Origin: a virus
Length of the DNA: 29,090 nt
IMG/VR virus record: IMGVR_UViG_3300012920_000180
Span: 1-29,090 of that record
Direction: 5' to 3' (one strand)
In this document: positions 16,532 to 23,287 of the stretch, piece by piece
How the letters are laid out: each line of letters begins with the position of its first letter
Position numbering within the stretch: the stretch's first letter is position 1
Notes under the pieces: generated by a model
The model's input: the letters and a program-made list of their open reading frames with translations, nothing else
What the model was told of the DNA's origin: nothing
Databases searched by the model: none
Translations under genes and position numbers: made by a program

Positions 16532-16623
16532 TGCACCCTCCTTTCACTGAGTTTTTGAAAAAGCTCGCTACCCGACGGATGCCGGACGAAAGGTTGTTGC
16601 AATTACGGTTGCGCCGACCGGGG
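16532..16623 (-). promoter_or_regulatory. Capsid gene leader with strong ribosome-binding site
   Basis: The 92-base gap between the 64-aa gene and the capsid gene holds, read leftward, an AT-rich near-inverted repeat GAGCTTTTTCAAAAACTC (16569-16552) and then the ideal Shine-Dalgarno AAGGAGGG. I see no convincing -35/-10 pair. The gap may give the capsid cistron independent, high translation. Confidence 0.4.
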
Positions 16624-16818
16624 CTATGCAGCTTGTCCGGGTTTTTTGCTTGGTGCCGTAGCCTTTTGGGCTTGTGGCTTATCAATAGGCTGTAAGCACC
16701 ATTGCAAATTCTTTTCTGCGTGTTCTAGCGGGTTTGCGATAATCGCAGCTGAACCTGATTCCAATGTCAGCCTCAGCACCTCAAGCCGAAACTCGCGGTC
16801 TGTTTCTGTGTCAGCCAC
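16624..16818 (-). CDS. Small protein between scaffold and capsid genes
   Basis: 64 aa, MADTETDREFRLEVLRLTLE, ending in a Lys/Pro/Ala-rich tail (QKATAPSKKPGQAA). The first 45 residues look like one or two amphipathic helices. The start is GTG (16818-16816), overlapping the scaffold stop by eight bases, with a modest AGGGGAA upstream. The position suggests a role in head assembly, but I do not recognise a family. Confidence 0.6.
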   Translation of the reverse strand: MADTETDREFRLEVLRLTLESGSAAIIANPLEHAEKNLQWCLQPIDKPQAQKATAPSKKPGQAA

Positions 16819-17632
16819 TCATCATTCCCCTGTATTTCAGAGCTTCGTTTACATAAAACTCATGCTCGGGGTGGCGCTGATCCCAATATGGCGAGCCCTG
16901 GGCAGTCAGCTCAGACAGACGTTCCTGGGCATCACCTGGCGTCATTGCGCCTGATGTTTTAATGCCTTCCAGGCTGTCCTCGCCTATCTTGCTGTTGATG
17001 AACTCGCCTATGTTCACCATCATTTTAATCATTTCTGGATGGTCACCCAGTAGCCGGCCATCAGCCAGCTGGATCTCAGAAATATCTTCTGTGCCAAATT
17101 CCTGCAGCACAGCGTTGCCGTTAGCCATGCGGTCATCATATGCCGCGCCAAACTCGCGTTTTAGATCCATTTCAGCATCAACGCGCATCTGCTCGGCCTG
17201 GCCGCTATCATTTTGCACCATAGTGCCAAGCATTTCATTATACCCGCCCAGCAGCTTTTGTGCCTGCTGCGGGGTCAACCCGGCGTCATGTGCGGCGCCC
17301 TTGAACCAGGACAGCATGTCGTCGCTGGCCTCAGCGCCTTCCGGCAACTCGTTGGTCAGCTCATAGCCTTCCGGGCTATCTGGCCGGCCAAGCCGCCTAT
17401 ATACCTCGCCCCAGTCTTCATCGGTAGCGTGTTTGCCAGGGATGGCAACCTTATCCGCGCCAATCATAGACTGTGCGTTAACGTAGGATTTCGCCAAAGC
17501 GCCTACGTCCTGAATATGTTCTAATGATTTATGACCCCGGATTTCTTCGGGAATACCTGAGCGCCAGTCATCTGGCACAGACTGGGCTACCTCTGCGTCG
17601 GCAGAGACCTCAGCTACCTGTTCTTCACTCAT
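16811..17632 (-). CDS. Capsid assembly scaffolding protein
   Basis: 273 aa from ATG 17632 (the frame continues upstream to a TTG at 17641, less likely). It is very acidic and helical (SEEQVAEVSADAEVAQSVPD at the N-terminus). It carries SLEHIQDVGALAKSYVNAQ and IPGKHATDEDWGEVYRRLGR followed by PEGYEL, a pattern typical of scaffold proteins of podoviruses with this portal type. The C-terminus (SPYWDQRHPEHEFYVNEALKY) is also characteristic. It sits between the portal and capsid genes, as in T7 (gene 9). It templates procapsid formation and leaves the head. It overlaps the Bbp19-like gene by eight bases. Confidence 0.88.
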   Translation of the reverse strand: MSEEQVAEVSADAEVAQSVPDDWRSGIPEEIRGHKSLEHIQDVGALAKSYVNAQSMIGADKVAIPGKHATDEDWGEVYRRLGRPDSPEGYELTNELPEGAEASDDMLSWFKGAAHDAGLTPQQAQKLLGGYNEMLGTMVQNDSGQAEQMRVDAEMDLKREFGAAYDDRMANGNAVLQEFGTEDISEIQLADGRLLGDHPEMIKMMVNIGEFINSKIGEDSLEGIKTSGAMTPGDAQERLSELTAQGSPYWDQRHPEHEFYVNEALKYRGMMSG

Positions 17633-17849
17633 CTGATGCAATGTCCTCTAATGGTTTACGGTCGCGGAGCATAGATTTAATAAACAGCAGCACCGTCCGC
17701 TGACCTTCGCGGTATGCTGTTTCACAAGGGTCTGTAGAAAAAGTTGAACTATGTTCACAAAATCTCACACCCATGTCCTCAAGAACGCGCTGGCCGTCCT
17801 CTGTAGAAAAGACGACCTTATACAGCTCTATGATTTCTTCCGGGGTCAT
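17625..17849 (-). CDS. Bbp19-like small virion or assembly protein
   Basis: 74 aa: IIELYKVVFSTEDGQRVLED, then FCEHSSTFSTDPCETAYREG and QRTVLLFIKSML. The order of motifs (GxxVLxDM, a variable SSF segment, then AYREGQRxVxxxI) is that of the small Bbp19-type protein of Bordetella phage BPP-1 and its relatives, usually coded between portal and scaffold as here. The function is not established. It starts with ATGA overlapping the portal stop. Confidence 0.78.
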   Translation of the reverse strand: MTPEEIIELYKVVFSTEDGQRVLEDMGVRFCEHSSTFSTDPCETAYREGQRTVLLFIKSMLRDRKPLEDIASDE

Positions 17850-19459
17850 TCAGCTGCCCCTACACCCAGAGCTCTGAGCGCAGGCGCTGCATTGCCGGCA
17901 GCCTCAGCGCCTTGCATCAGCTCGGCCTGCTCAGCTGCCTGTTCCTGCTGTTCCTGGCGCTGGGCTCTAATCATGGCAACCTCGCGGTCACCGCGTATAG
18001 CTGTGGCCGGCACACCCAGAATCTTAATCAGATGCTTGGATATACCGTCACTATCGACATAATCCATAATGCCTGGGTCAAGCTGCGACAGCGGGGTCAT
18101 TAGCTCTAGCAGCCGGGTCATGGACTGGATATCGCCTTGGCGCTGTGCTTTTGCCAGTGGGCTCACATATTCGATTTCGATGTTCTGCCCCATCATGCTA
18201 TCTGGAGCCGCTCTAAAAGCCTTCTGACGCGCTAGGATGCTATAGACGCGGGTTATCAGCGGCTGCAGCAGCTCCTGGCTCAGGCGGCCTGTGAGCGGCC
18301 CTAGCAGGCGCATTTTCTCTTCAGTACGCTGCACAACCTCTGTTGCTGTCATCTGCGGCCCTGTACCCAGAATAAGTTGGTCAACATAGAACGCTGCCCG
18401 GATAGCTTGCCGGCGCTGCTCTTCCATGTTCAGGCCGAGCGGGTTGTTGGCGCCAATGTTGAGCGGTTCAATACGGTCTCTTGTCCCGGAGCGGTAGAAA
18501 TTAAGACCTCCTGGGATAGTGCGAACCGGCAGCATAAAGCCGTCGTCCGGCACCAGGAGCGGTGGGTCTACCTGTTTCTGAGCAGCCCTGATCGTGACCT
18601 CACTCATTTTGTTTAACATTTTGATATCTGCTAGTGCAGTCATCGCAGGGCTGCGACCATAGCCAATCTCGAAAGATGACTTGGTATAGCGTGGCGCCAT
18701 GTATGGAAACTCATCGAAGCCTGATTCGGACAGAACCACCTTTTCTTCAGGCTCAATATACACAGACGCGAATGGCTTGTTCTCAGCTGTAATCTTGACC
18801 GGGTCTCTGTCCTGGCGCGCATATACAGCATGAATAAGATTTATCTGCTCGTATGGATTTTCTGACGCTTTTTTTAGAATTTTTGTGCTTAGCTTTTCGT
18901 CACCGAAACGCGCAACAGCCCCCCTGGCCGGCATCTTAAATTTTCTAAATACCGTATCAACCCGCCCCTTATCATCTTCTGACAGGAAGCACTCTTTGAT
19001 ATGCCGTGAGCTAAATCTGATTTGCTGCTCTTCATCCGAATCAACAAACATAACAGCGGTGCCGAAGGTCACCAGGTCTTGGTACAGCTCGCTAATCTGC
19101 TCCTGAAAGTTAGAGCGGTTGAAGGCTTGGTACATAACGTCCTCGACGCCCTGCAGCCATTCCATAGCTTCGTCGTCGCCGTTCAGCTCGGGCTCAGAAT
19201 AGCGCAGGCTAAACCAGCTGGTGCTGCCGTTAGTAAGCATCCCATGTAAAGATGCACTTAACAGCTCAGCAGCGTGGATTGCTGTGCCATCGAACACTAA
19301 CTCAGAGCGCTTATCGCCCGGAGAGCGGTTCTTTGTGACGTCAGCTTTACGCGGCACGACATAGTCTGCCACCTCTTGCCAGTGGCTTTCCCATGTCTGG
19401 CGCTGTGTCTCCAGGCTGCCGAACTGCTTCAGCAGAATGGTTGCTACTTCATCAGCCAT
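17846..19459 (-). CDS. Portal protein (head-to-tail connector)
   Basis: 537 aa, T7 gp8-like (head-tail connector family). Evidence: N-terminal LETQRQTWESHWQEVADYVV and RKADVTKNRSPGDKRSELVFD, ELLSASLHGMLTNGSTSWFSL, YQDLVTFGTAVMFVDSDEE, and the late motifs MTATEVVQRTEEKMRLLGPL and LQPLITRVYSILARQ. Length is normal for the family. The portal forms the dodecameric ring at one capsid vertex through which DNA is packaged and ejected. A GGTGG Shine-Dalgarno precedes the ATG, which immediately follows the upstream stop. Confidence 0.96.
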   Translation of the reverse strand: MADEVATILLKQFGSLETQRQTWESHWQEVADYVVPRKADVTKNRSPGDKRSELVFDGTAIHAAELLSASLHGMLTNGSTSWFSLRYSEPELNGDDEAMEWLQGVEDVMYQAFNRSNFQEQISELYQDLVTFGTAVMFVDSDEEQQIRFSSRHIKECFLSEDDKGRVDTVFRKFKMPARGAVARFGDEKLSTKILKKASENPYEQINLIHAVYARQDRDPVKITAENKPFASVYIEPEEKVVLSESGFDEFPYMAPRYTKSSFEIGYGRSPAMTALADIKMLNKMSEVTIRAAQKQVDPPLLVPDDGFMLPVRTIPGGLNFYRSGTRDRIEPLNIGANNPLGLNMEEQRRQAIRAAFYVDQLILGTGPQMTATEVVQRTEEKMRLLGPLTGRLSQELLQPLITRVYSILARQKAFRAAPDSMMGQNIEIEYVSPLAKAQRQGDIQSMTRLLELMTPLSQLDPGIMDYVDSDGISKHLIKILGVPATAIRGDREVAMIRAQRQEQQEQAAEQAELMQGAEAAGNAAPALRALGVGAAE

Positions 19460-19843
19460 TTATCCACCTAACAGCGTAGCTTTTTCGGTAGGAGCATCAC
19501 CAATCACGCCTTTTGAGCCGGTCAGAATGGTGCCGCCTTTTTTCTTTCTTTTCTTTTTGCCGCCCATATCACCGCCCTGGCCGGAATACACAACATCTGC
19601 CGGGTTATTAGGGTCACCAGGCGCGTCAACAACCTGAACAGATTGCTGCGCTTTGATAGCGGCTTCCTGCTTTGCCTTTGCTTCTGCTTCGGCCCTTGCC
19701 TTGGCAGCTGCCTCAGCTTGTGCTTTTGCTTGTGCATCAGCTTGACGCTGCGCTTCTGCCGCTGCAGCTCTTGCTCGGTCACGAGATGTTTTGCCGGTAA
19801 TGTTGTTCACTGTCCGCTTGATGACTCTAACTACACCGCCCAT
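19460..19843 (-). CDS. Ala/Lys-rich coiled-coil protein with C-terminal DAPxExAxLLG motif
   Basis: 127 aa. Residues about 20-65 are a continuous Ala/Gln/Lys/Glu helix (RAAAAEAQRQADAQAKAQAE), then a flexible DAPGDPNNP linker, a basic KKKRKKKGG patch and the C-terminal TILTGSKGVIGDAPTEKATL with a final LGG. The end resembles that of the next gene upstream (19843-20118), so the two share a tail motif. I know short proteins with ILTG...LLG endings between terminase and portal genes in podoviruses, where they may be virion proteins. Function is unknown. The start shares a base with the upstream stop. Confidence 0.68.
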   Translation of the reverse strand: MGGVVRVIKRTVNNITGKTSRDRARAAAAEAQRQADAQAKAQAEAAAKARAEAEAKAKQEAAIKAQQSVQVVDAPGDPNNPADVVYSGQGGDMGGKKKRKKKGGTILTGSKGVIGDAPTEKATLLGG

Positions 19844-20118
19844 TATTGGCCTCCTGTCTTTGTTGGCTTTGCTGCCCCTAGCAGTGAGGCATATTCAATC
19901 GGCGCATCAGTTGTTACGCCCTTTGCCGACGTCTTCACGTTGGTTTTTTGATTCGCTTTTTTCTTCGCCTTATCGCCGGTCATCTCTTCTTTGGTCGCAT
20001 CAACCACAGTATTTGGTCGCACCACTGGATCCGGGGTCACCGGCTCAGGAACCGCAACAGGCGGTGGAGGCGGCGGCGGCGGTGGTGGCATCATCACTTT
20101 TGGTTTTAAAAATCCCAT
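19843..20118 (-). CDS. Proline-rich small protein sharing a C-terminal motif with its neighbour
   Basis: 91 aa: MGFLKPKVMM, then ten consecutive prolines (residues 11-20), a PVTPDP linker, a Lys-rich middle (GDKAKKKANQKTNVK) and the end AKGVTTDAPIEYASLLGAAK. The end aligns with SKGVIGDAPTEKATLLGG of the downstream protein (KGV..DAP.E.A.LLG). An MGFL-type start can be seen in phage virion proteins. It lies between terL and the portal, overlapping both neighbours by one base. Function unknown; a structural role is inferred. Confidence 0.65.
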   Translation of the reverse strand: MGFLKPKVMMPPPPPPPPPPVAVPEPVTPDPVVRPNTVVDATKEEMTGDKAKKKANQKTNVKTSAKGVTTDAPIEYASLLGAAKPTKTGGQ

Positions 20119-21398
20119 TATAAACTTACTCCCAGCGGGTTGTAGCTGCTGTCAGCTATGGCCTGTGGTGGCCGGTCATACTGCGTATTTTCTTTAAGAC
20201 CGACCGCGAGGTAGCGAAAAGCATCCGCAGCGTGGCTTGACCAGTCGTGGACAGGCGTGTTCCTAAACGTCCGCAGCCTTTCATTATAAGCCCGGTGATA
20301 TTGCCTGAGCGCTTCGAGGCCTGCCTTGCACTGTTCCGCATCAAACCAGCAGCGTGGTATAAGCATCTGTGCAGCATGTAGTCCGTCCTCGACAGGCAGC
20401 TTGGGAACCACCCTAAAATTTATTCCTAAATCCCAGGCAGTCTCCCGCCTGCTTTTGCCAGAGCCTAATTCTCTGACCTCAATGTCATGCGGCGCATTAT
20501 GTGTGCCGTAAAAATAATCCTTGCCGGAAAGCACCTTCGCGTAATGCGGCAGGCCTTCCCCCCGATTTTCATAAAAATCTATGACATGCACCGCCCGGCC
20601 CACACTTTGCGTAAACCAAATAGCTGTGCTGTCTCCTACACCCAGATCCCACCAGGTATCTACCCGCACACTTGGGTCATAGGGAACTGAACTGATGCGC
20701 CCCTTTTCCTGTATGTCCTGGAGCTCTTTTCCAAATACAGACCCCGGTACATTCGCAACCCAGCTGCACTCAAATTCCTGTTCAAACTGATCTGGCGTCA
20801 TCATCGCCCTGGCAGCGTCTAATTCTTCGCTATCCAGTATGCCGGTCTCACTTGCCCGGTATATCGACGTGTGCCACTCGTCCTGGCCCTCAGCTGCGTT
20901 GTATAAGTCAAAGAAGGCGTTATGCCCCCTGGGTGTACCAATAAACAACGCCCAGCCTTTGCGGTCACTCAGCGCCGGCCTGATAATCTCTGGAAACAAA
21001 CTTTCCGGCATATCGGCCATCTCATCCAGCACAGCACCGTCCAAATAGATGCCCCGCAGGCTGTCAGGGTTCTCAGCACCCAGTAGCTGTATCCTGGCCC
21101 CATTAGGCAAATCAGCTCGCAGCTCTGTCTCATGGAACCGCACCATAGGCACCGCACCAGCAAACTGCTTGAGGTAGTCCCACGCCACAGCCTTAGCCTG
21201 GCGATAGGTCGGCGCTATGTAAGCGAACCTCGGATTGGTCTTGCCGTTTAGCACAGCATCCCGGAGCAAGTGATTAATTGCCATCACCGTTTTGCCCCAG
21301 CGACGGTGACAGACTACGACGCCCCAGCGCTTAGCTTGCAGCTCACCGTGTAGCTGCGCCTGCCCTGGTCTTGGCGTGTAGGGGATTTCAATGTTCAT
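20118..21398 (-). CDS. terL: Terminase large subunit
   Basis: 426 aa from ATG 21398 (MNIEIPYTPRPGQAQLHGEL). The frame runs further upstream to 21521, but family members begin near IPYTPRPxQ and the added segment does not look like protein. ATPase: Walker A-like CHRRWGKT at residues 30-37, adenine-binding PTYRQAK at 63-69, Walker B LDGAVLDE ending at Asp125-Glu126. Nuclease: WWDLGVGDSTAIWF with the metal-binding Asp, HVIDFYENRGEG, and C-terminal HDWSSHAADAFRYLA. This is the motor that cuts and packages DNA into the prohead through the portal. It ends next to the proline-rich gene. It is separated from terS by 248 bases, unusual for a pair normally tightly linked. Confidence 0.95.
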   Translation of the reverse strand: MNIEIPYTPRPGQAQLHGELQAKRWGVVVCHRRWGKTVMAINHLLRDAVLNGKTNPRFAYIAPTYRQAKAVAWDYLKQFAGAVPMVRFHETELRADLPNGARIQLLGAENPDSLRGIYLDGAVLDEMADMPESLFPEIIRPALSDRKGWALFIGTPRGHNAFFDLYNAAEGQDEWHTSIYRASETGILDSEELDAARAMMTPDQFEQEFECSWVANVPGSVFGKELQDIQEKGRISSVPYDPSVRVDTWWDLGVGDSTAIWFTQSVGRAVHVIDFYENRGEGLPHYAKVLSGKDYFYGTHNAPHDIEVRELGSGKSRRETAWDLGINFRVVPKLPVEDGLHAAQMLIPRCWFDAEQCKAGLEALRQYHRAYNERLRTFRNTPVHDWSSHAADAFRYLAVGLKENTQYDRPPQAIADSSYNPLGVSL

Positions 21399-21646
21399 GT
21401 GAGAGACAGGCTCTTGATAGGTTATATATGTGTATAGACTCGGCGGCCGACTTTTGGGGTGGGTGGGGGTACGCCACAGGATTTGCCACCCCCTCGACAG
21501 GCTGCAATCCCGCGCCCACATCCAAGCCAGGCAATGGTCTCAGCCTGGCGTGTGCCAAGCCTGTGCCAAGCTGCAGCATGTTAACCAAAATCTGGTTAAT
21601 CTTGCCTCGTGCGCGCGAGCACTGCCACAGGCAGACAGCACCAGCA
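21399..21646. other. Apparently non-coding, structured gap between terS and terL
   Basis: No convincing gene is seen. It contains an inverted repeat GCCAGGC (21526-21532)/GCCTGGC (21543-21549), a tandem 10-mer TGTGCCAAGC (21551-21560 and 21562-21571), a perfect inverted repeat TTAACC-N7-GGTTAA (21581-21599), a G-rich run on the + strand (GGGGTGGGTGGGGG, 21456-21469) and an AT-rich TATATATGTGTATA element (21423-21436). No good ribosome-binding site or sigma70 promoter for terL is obvious. Candidate roles are a packaging site or a terL leader. Confidence 0.55.
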
Positions 21647-22057
21647 CTACTGAGCAGCTACTTCGGCGTTGCCCCAGCTCAGAGTAATCGTCCCGCTACT
21701 TTGCTTGTTGTCCTCTGCTTTGTCTCGTATTCCGAGAGGCTGCATCTGCCTGATGTGCTTGTCCTTGTGGTCTGCCTCAAGTCTTCTGCGTTGCACTTCA
21801 GCCATTGCTAGCTTCGGGTCGCTTGGCAATGGAGCTTCGACCAGGTCAATAATCTGGTCTCGCATTGCTTCGCACTGCAATGTCCTGGCTACACGATATT
21901 GCGTGTAAGCCTCTTCATTCTCTTGCACCCAGCGCAGCACGGTACGCCATGAAGGCAGCGAACTGTCTTCATTGCAGATCCGCGTCAGGCTTGTGCCTTC
22001 AGCTATCCGCTCGCAGATAATCGTCATCTGCGCTTTGGTTACTCGTGTCTTCGCCAT
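21647..22057 (-). CDS. terS: Terminase small subunit
   Basis: 136 aa. The N-terminal half is a DNA-binding helix-turn-helix (QMTIICERIAEGTSLTRICN, then LPSWRTVLRWVQENEEAYTQ), followed by YRVARTLQCEAMRDQIIDLV and the oligomerisation helix (KLAMAEVQRRRLEADHKDKH). This order is typical of small terminases of alphaproteobacterial phages. TerS recognises the phage packaging site and feeds DNA to TerL. It is the first gene of the structural block, with a promoter and a hairpin in the 195 bases upstream. No clear Shine-Dalgarno precedes the ATG. Confidence 0.9.
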   Translation of the reverse strand: MAKTRVTKAQMTIICERIAEGTSLTRICNEDSSLPSWRTVLRWVQENEEAYTQYRVARTLQCEAMRDQIIDLVEAPLPSDPKLAMAEVQRRRLEADHKDKHIRQMQPLGIRDKAEDNKQSSGTITLSWGNAEVAAQ

Positions 22058-22072
22058 GATAATCCATAAAGA

Positions 22073-22102
22073 ACAGGCTCAGCGGGAGGAAGCTGAGCCT
22101 GT
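22073..22102 (-). terminator. Strong hairpin in the terS leader (terminator or attenuator)
   Basis: ACAGGCTCAGC (22073-22083) pairs perfectly with GCTGAGCCTGT (22092-22102): eleven pairs, eight-base loop. Read leftward it is followed by TCTTTATGG, a poor U-tract, about 15 bases before the terS ATG. It lies downstream of the putative promoter at 22202-22231, so it could attenuate late transcription as well as end the early block. Confidence 0.6.
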
Positions 22103-22112
22103 CATAGTTGGT

Positions 22113-22144
22113 GCAGCTGGTCGTGTTGGAACCAACCAAGCTGC
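22113..22144 (-). promoter_or_regulatory. Second inverted repeat in the terS leader
   Basis: GCAGCT (22113-22118) and AGCTGC (22139-22144) enclose a second pair, GTTGG (22125-22129) and CCAAC (22132-22136). Together they make an imperfect nested hairpin between the promoter and the strong stem-loop. Function unknown; possibly part of a leader RNA structure or a protein-binding site. Confidence 0.35.
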
Positions 22145-22201
22145 ATAAGGTCTAAGTTTAAGGGAGAATACAAAGCCACATGTTGTGTCATTGTAATTAG
22201 A

Positions 22202-22231
22202 TTCATACAACATTCAGGACAACCGCGTCAA
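22202..22231 (-). promoter_or_regulatory. Putative sigma70-type promoter for the structural genes
   Basis: Read leftward: TTGACG (22231-22226), 18-base spacer, TATGAA (22207-22202), five of six and four of six matches to the consensus. It is placed to drive terS and the whole structural block, with a leader of roughly 140 bases. A 10-mer ATAACGTCAT just upstream (22244-22253) recurs exactly at 25660-25669 in the exonuclease promoter. Confidence 0.5.
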
Positions 22232-22252
22232 TAGGCTTAACGAATAACGTCA

Positions 22253-22651
22253 TCACAGTCGATAATACAGCCTGACCAGGGCATCTTGATATCTTCGTTT
22301 AACTACCCTGGGGTCGTTCAAGCCCAGTATCCGTGCGAGCTTAGACCATGCCGGGCCACGTTCTCTGAACGCAGCTGAGTGTGCTACAGCCCAGACAAGG
22401 CGCCTGTCGTCGCTATCCATCTTGGTAATGCCAAGCTCAAGCGCTATCTCATACTTGGTTATCTGTGTAGGCGTAGCCTTGATGATAGGCGCCTCGAAGG
22501 CATGGTAGCCATAAGCTGACCATTCCTGTACATACTCAGGCCATGAGCTCATCTTTTGCTTGCGAATGGCAGCTGGCAGCTTCCGCTCGGTCTCAGCTGC
22601 TTCCATGAACAGCTCATCGAGCTCTGTGATGCTTGCCCTAGCGCTGCTCAT
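22253..22651 (-). CDS. DUF6362-like phage protein, possible HTH regulator
   Basis: 132 aa. The central SSWPEYVQEWSAYGYHAFEA and the C-terminal DSDDRRLVWAVAHSAAFRER followed by WSKLARILGLNDPRVVKRRY resemble the DUF6362-type small phage proteins (..WPxxVxE.., ..DRRLVWARA..). Their C-terminal half looks like a helix-turn-helix. It is the last gene before the terS promoter region, so a role in late-gene control or packaging is conceivable but unproven. The start overlaps the previous gene by 14 bases. Confidence 0.65.
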   Translation of the reverse strand: MSSARASITELDELFMEAAETERKLPAAIRKQKMSSWPEYVQEWSAYGYHAFEAPIIKATPTQITKYEIALELGITKMDSDDRRLVWAVAHSAAFRERGPAWSKLARILGLNDPRVVKRRYQDALVRLYYRL

Positions 22652-22958
22652 TCAAACGCCGCTCTTCTTCGCGCAGCCAGTCATACCTGTCTAGCGGCGA
22701 CATACTGCCCACAGCTGTGGATAATTCTCTGAATCTGTCAGCGCTGAGCATGGGCCGGAGCTTCTTAAATACACGCCGGTGAAGCTCGTCGAGCGGCTGT
22801 TGCTTAGCTCTAGCTATAGCTGAGCTATAAGCATAGCTAGTGTTCTTAGCTATGTTATTTATTAGTTTATTTATTTTGGGGTTTGCTGAGCTCTGTGCTG
22901 AGCTTAGCTTATGCTTAGCTTGTGTGCCTACGGCAATTCTATTTTTATTTTCAACCAT
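22638..22958 (-). CDS. Small protein with low-complexity N-terminus overlapping iteron-like DNA
   Basis: 106 aa. Residues 1-52 are low complexity, Ser/Ala/Asn/Lys-rich (KHKLSSAQSSANPKINKLIN). Residues about 55-106 look like a folded helical domain (LDELHRRVFKKLRPMLSADR, ending REEERRLNEQR). The N-terminal part is written by GCTKAGCT repeats around an AT-rich core, which may explain its composition: the DNA may be conserved for another purpose. The ATG lies one base after the stop of the 45-aa gene. No family is recognised. Confidence 0.6.
   Translation of the reverse strand: MVENKNRIAVGTQAKHKLSSAQSSANPKINKLINNIAKNTSYAYSSAIARAKQQPLDELHRRVFKKLRPMLSADRFRELSTAVGSMSPLDRYDWLREEERRLNEQR
22802..22920. 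repeat. Iteron-like GCTKAGCT cluster around an AT-rich core (candidate replication origin)
   Basis: Exact GCTKAGCT octamers occur at 22802, 22819, 22885, 22897, 22902 and 22913, with one near-copy (TCTTAGCT) at 22844: three on the left and four on the right of a 26-bp AT-rich stretch (22852-22877, only two G). Spacings are irregular (5-17 bases within clusters). All read in the same orientation. Repeats flanking an AT-rich melting region is the layout of iteron-type origins. The region is inside a coding frame, so a coding explanation must be excluded. Confidence 0.5.
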
Positions 22959-22959
22959 G

Positions 22960-23097
22960 TCAAGCCCCCCTGCGTAATCCGATAAGCTGCATCACACGCT
23001 GCCACCAGGTAAGCCGGGGTTTTTTCTTCTTTTCCCAGGCTGCTTTTATTTTGCGAGACTGTGCTTCCCGCTGTGCTTTAGTCCATTTTCTTGGCAT
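22960..23097 (-). CDS. 45-aa highly basic protein
   Basis: Reads MPRKWTKAQREAQSRKIKAA, then WEKKKKPRLTWWQRVMQLIG and ends LRRGA. An excellent Shine-Dalgarno (AAGGAGAAGGAAG immediately upstream), a 20-base overlap with the gene before and a single base between its stop and the next ATG support a real gene. The first 26 residues are a lysine/arginine-rich helix and may bind nucleic acid; they resemble short basic segments I associate with NUMOD-like DNA-binding motifs, a weak similarity. The C-terminus is amphipathic with WWQRVMQLIG. Function unknown. Confidence 0.7.
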   Translation of the reverse strand: MPRKWTKAQREAQSRKIKAAWEKKKKPRLTWWQRVMQLIGLRRGA

Positions 23098-23287
23098 CTT
23101 CCTTCTCCTTGTACCAGTTAGCTAAAATGCGCCAGCAACTATCGTTTGAACAAACAAACGCCCCGCTGGCTAGAATGACCCAGGTGCCGGCAAGTATGGC
23201 ATGTTCTTGGCCGCAAGCCTCACAGCACTGCCGGCCCAGGTCACGCAAGGCGTGGTGGCCATTTACGCTCGTTTTGCGTCTAGCCAT
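23078..23287 (-). CDS. Small cysteine-rich (zinc-finger-like) protein
   Basis: 69 aa with Cys pairs ALRDLGRQCCEACGQEH (CxxC) and FVCSNDSCW (CxxxxC), spaced as in a four-Cys zinc ribbon. A Lys/Glu-rich tail follows. The ATG at 23287 overlaps the upstream gene by 25 bases. It probably binds metal and perhaps DNA or a protein partner; no named family is recognised. Confidence 0.6.
   Translation of the reverse strand: MARRKTSVNGHHALRDLGRQCCEACGQEHAILAGTWVILASGAFVCSNDSCWRILANWYKEKEDAKKMD

Noticed and set aside
20062-20090. GGC/GGT-rich microsatellite
   Set aside because: It is simply the codons for the ten-proline run of the 91-aa protein read on the other strand.
21456-21469. G-quadruplex
   Set aside because: Only three G-runs of three or more are present (GGGG, GGG, GGGGG), not the four needed for a standard three-layer structure.
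21399-21521. N-terminal extension of terL to 21521
   Set aside because: The family begins at the IPYTPRPxQ motif; the added residues are unlike TerL and ATG 21398 is the sensible start.
21388-21588. 66-aa leftward ORF in the terS-terL gap
   Set aside because: No ribosome-binding site, overlaps the terL start, and the composition does not look like a folded protein.
22113-22144. Possible tRNA
   Set aside because: The pairing has two unequal arms and no T-arm, anticodon arm or CCA end pattern; only a hairpin is supported.
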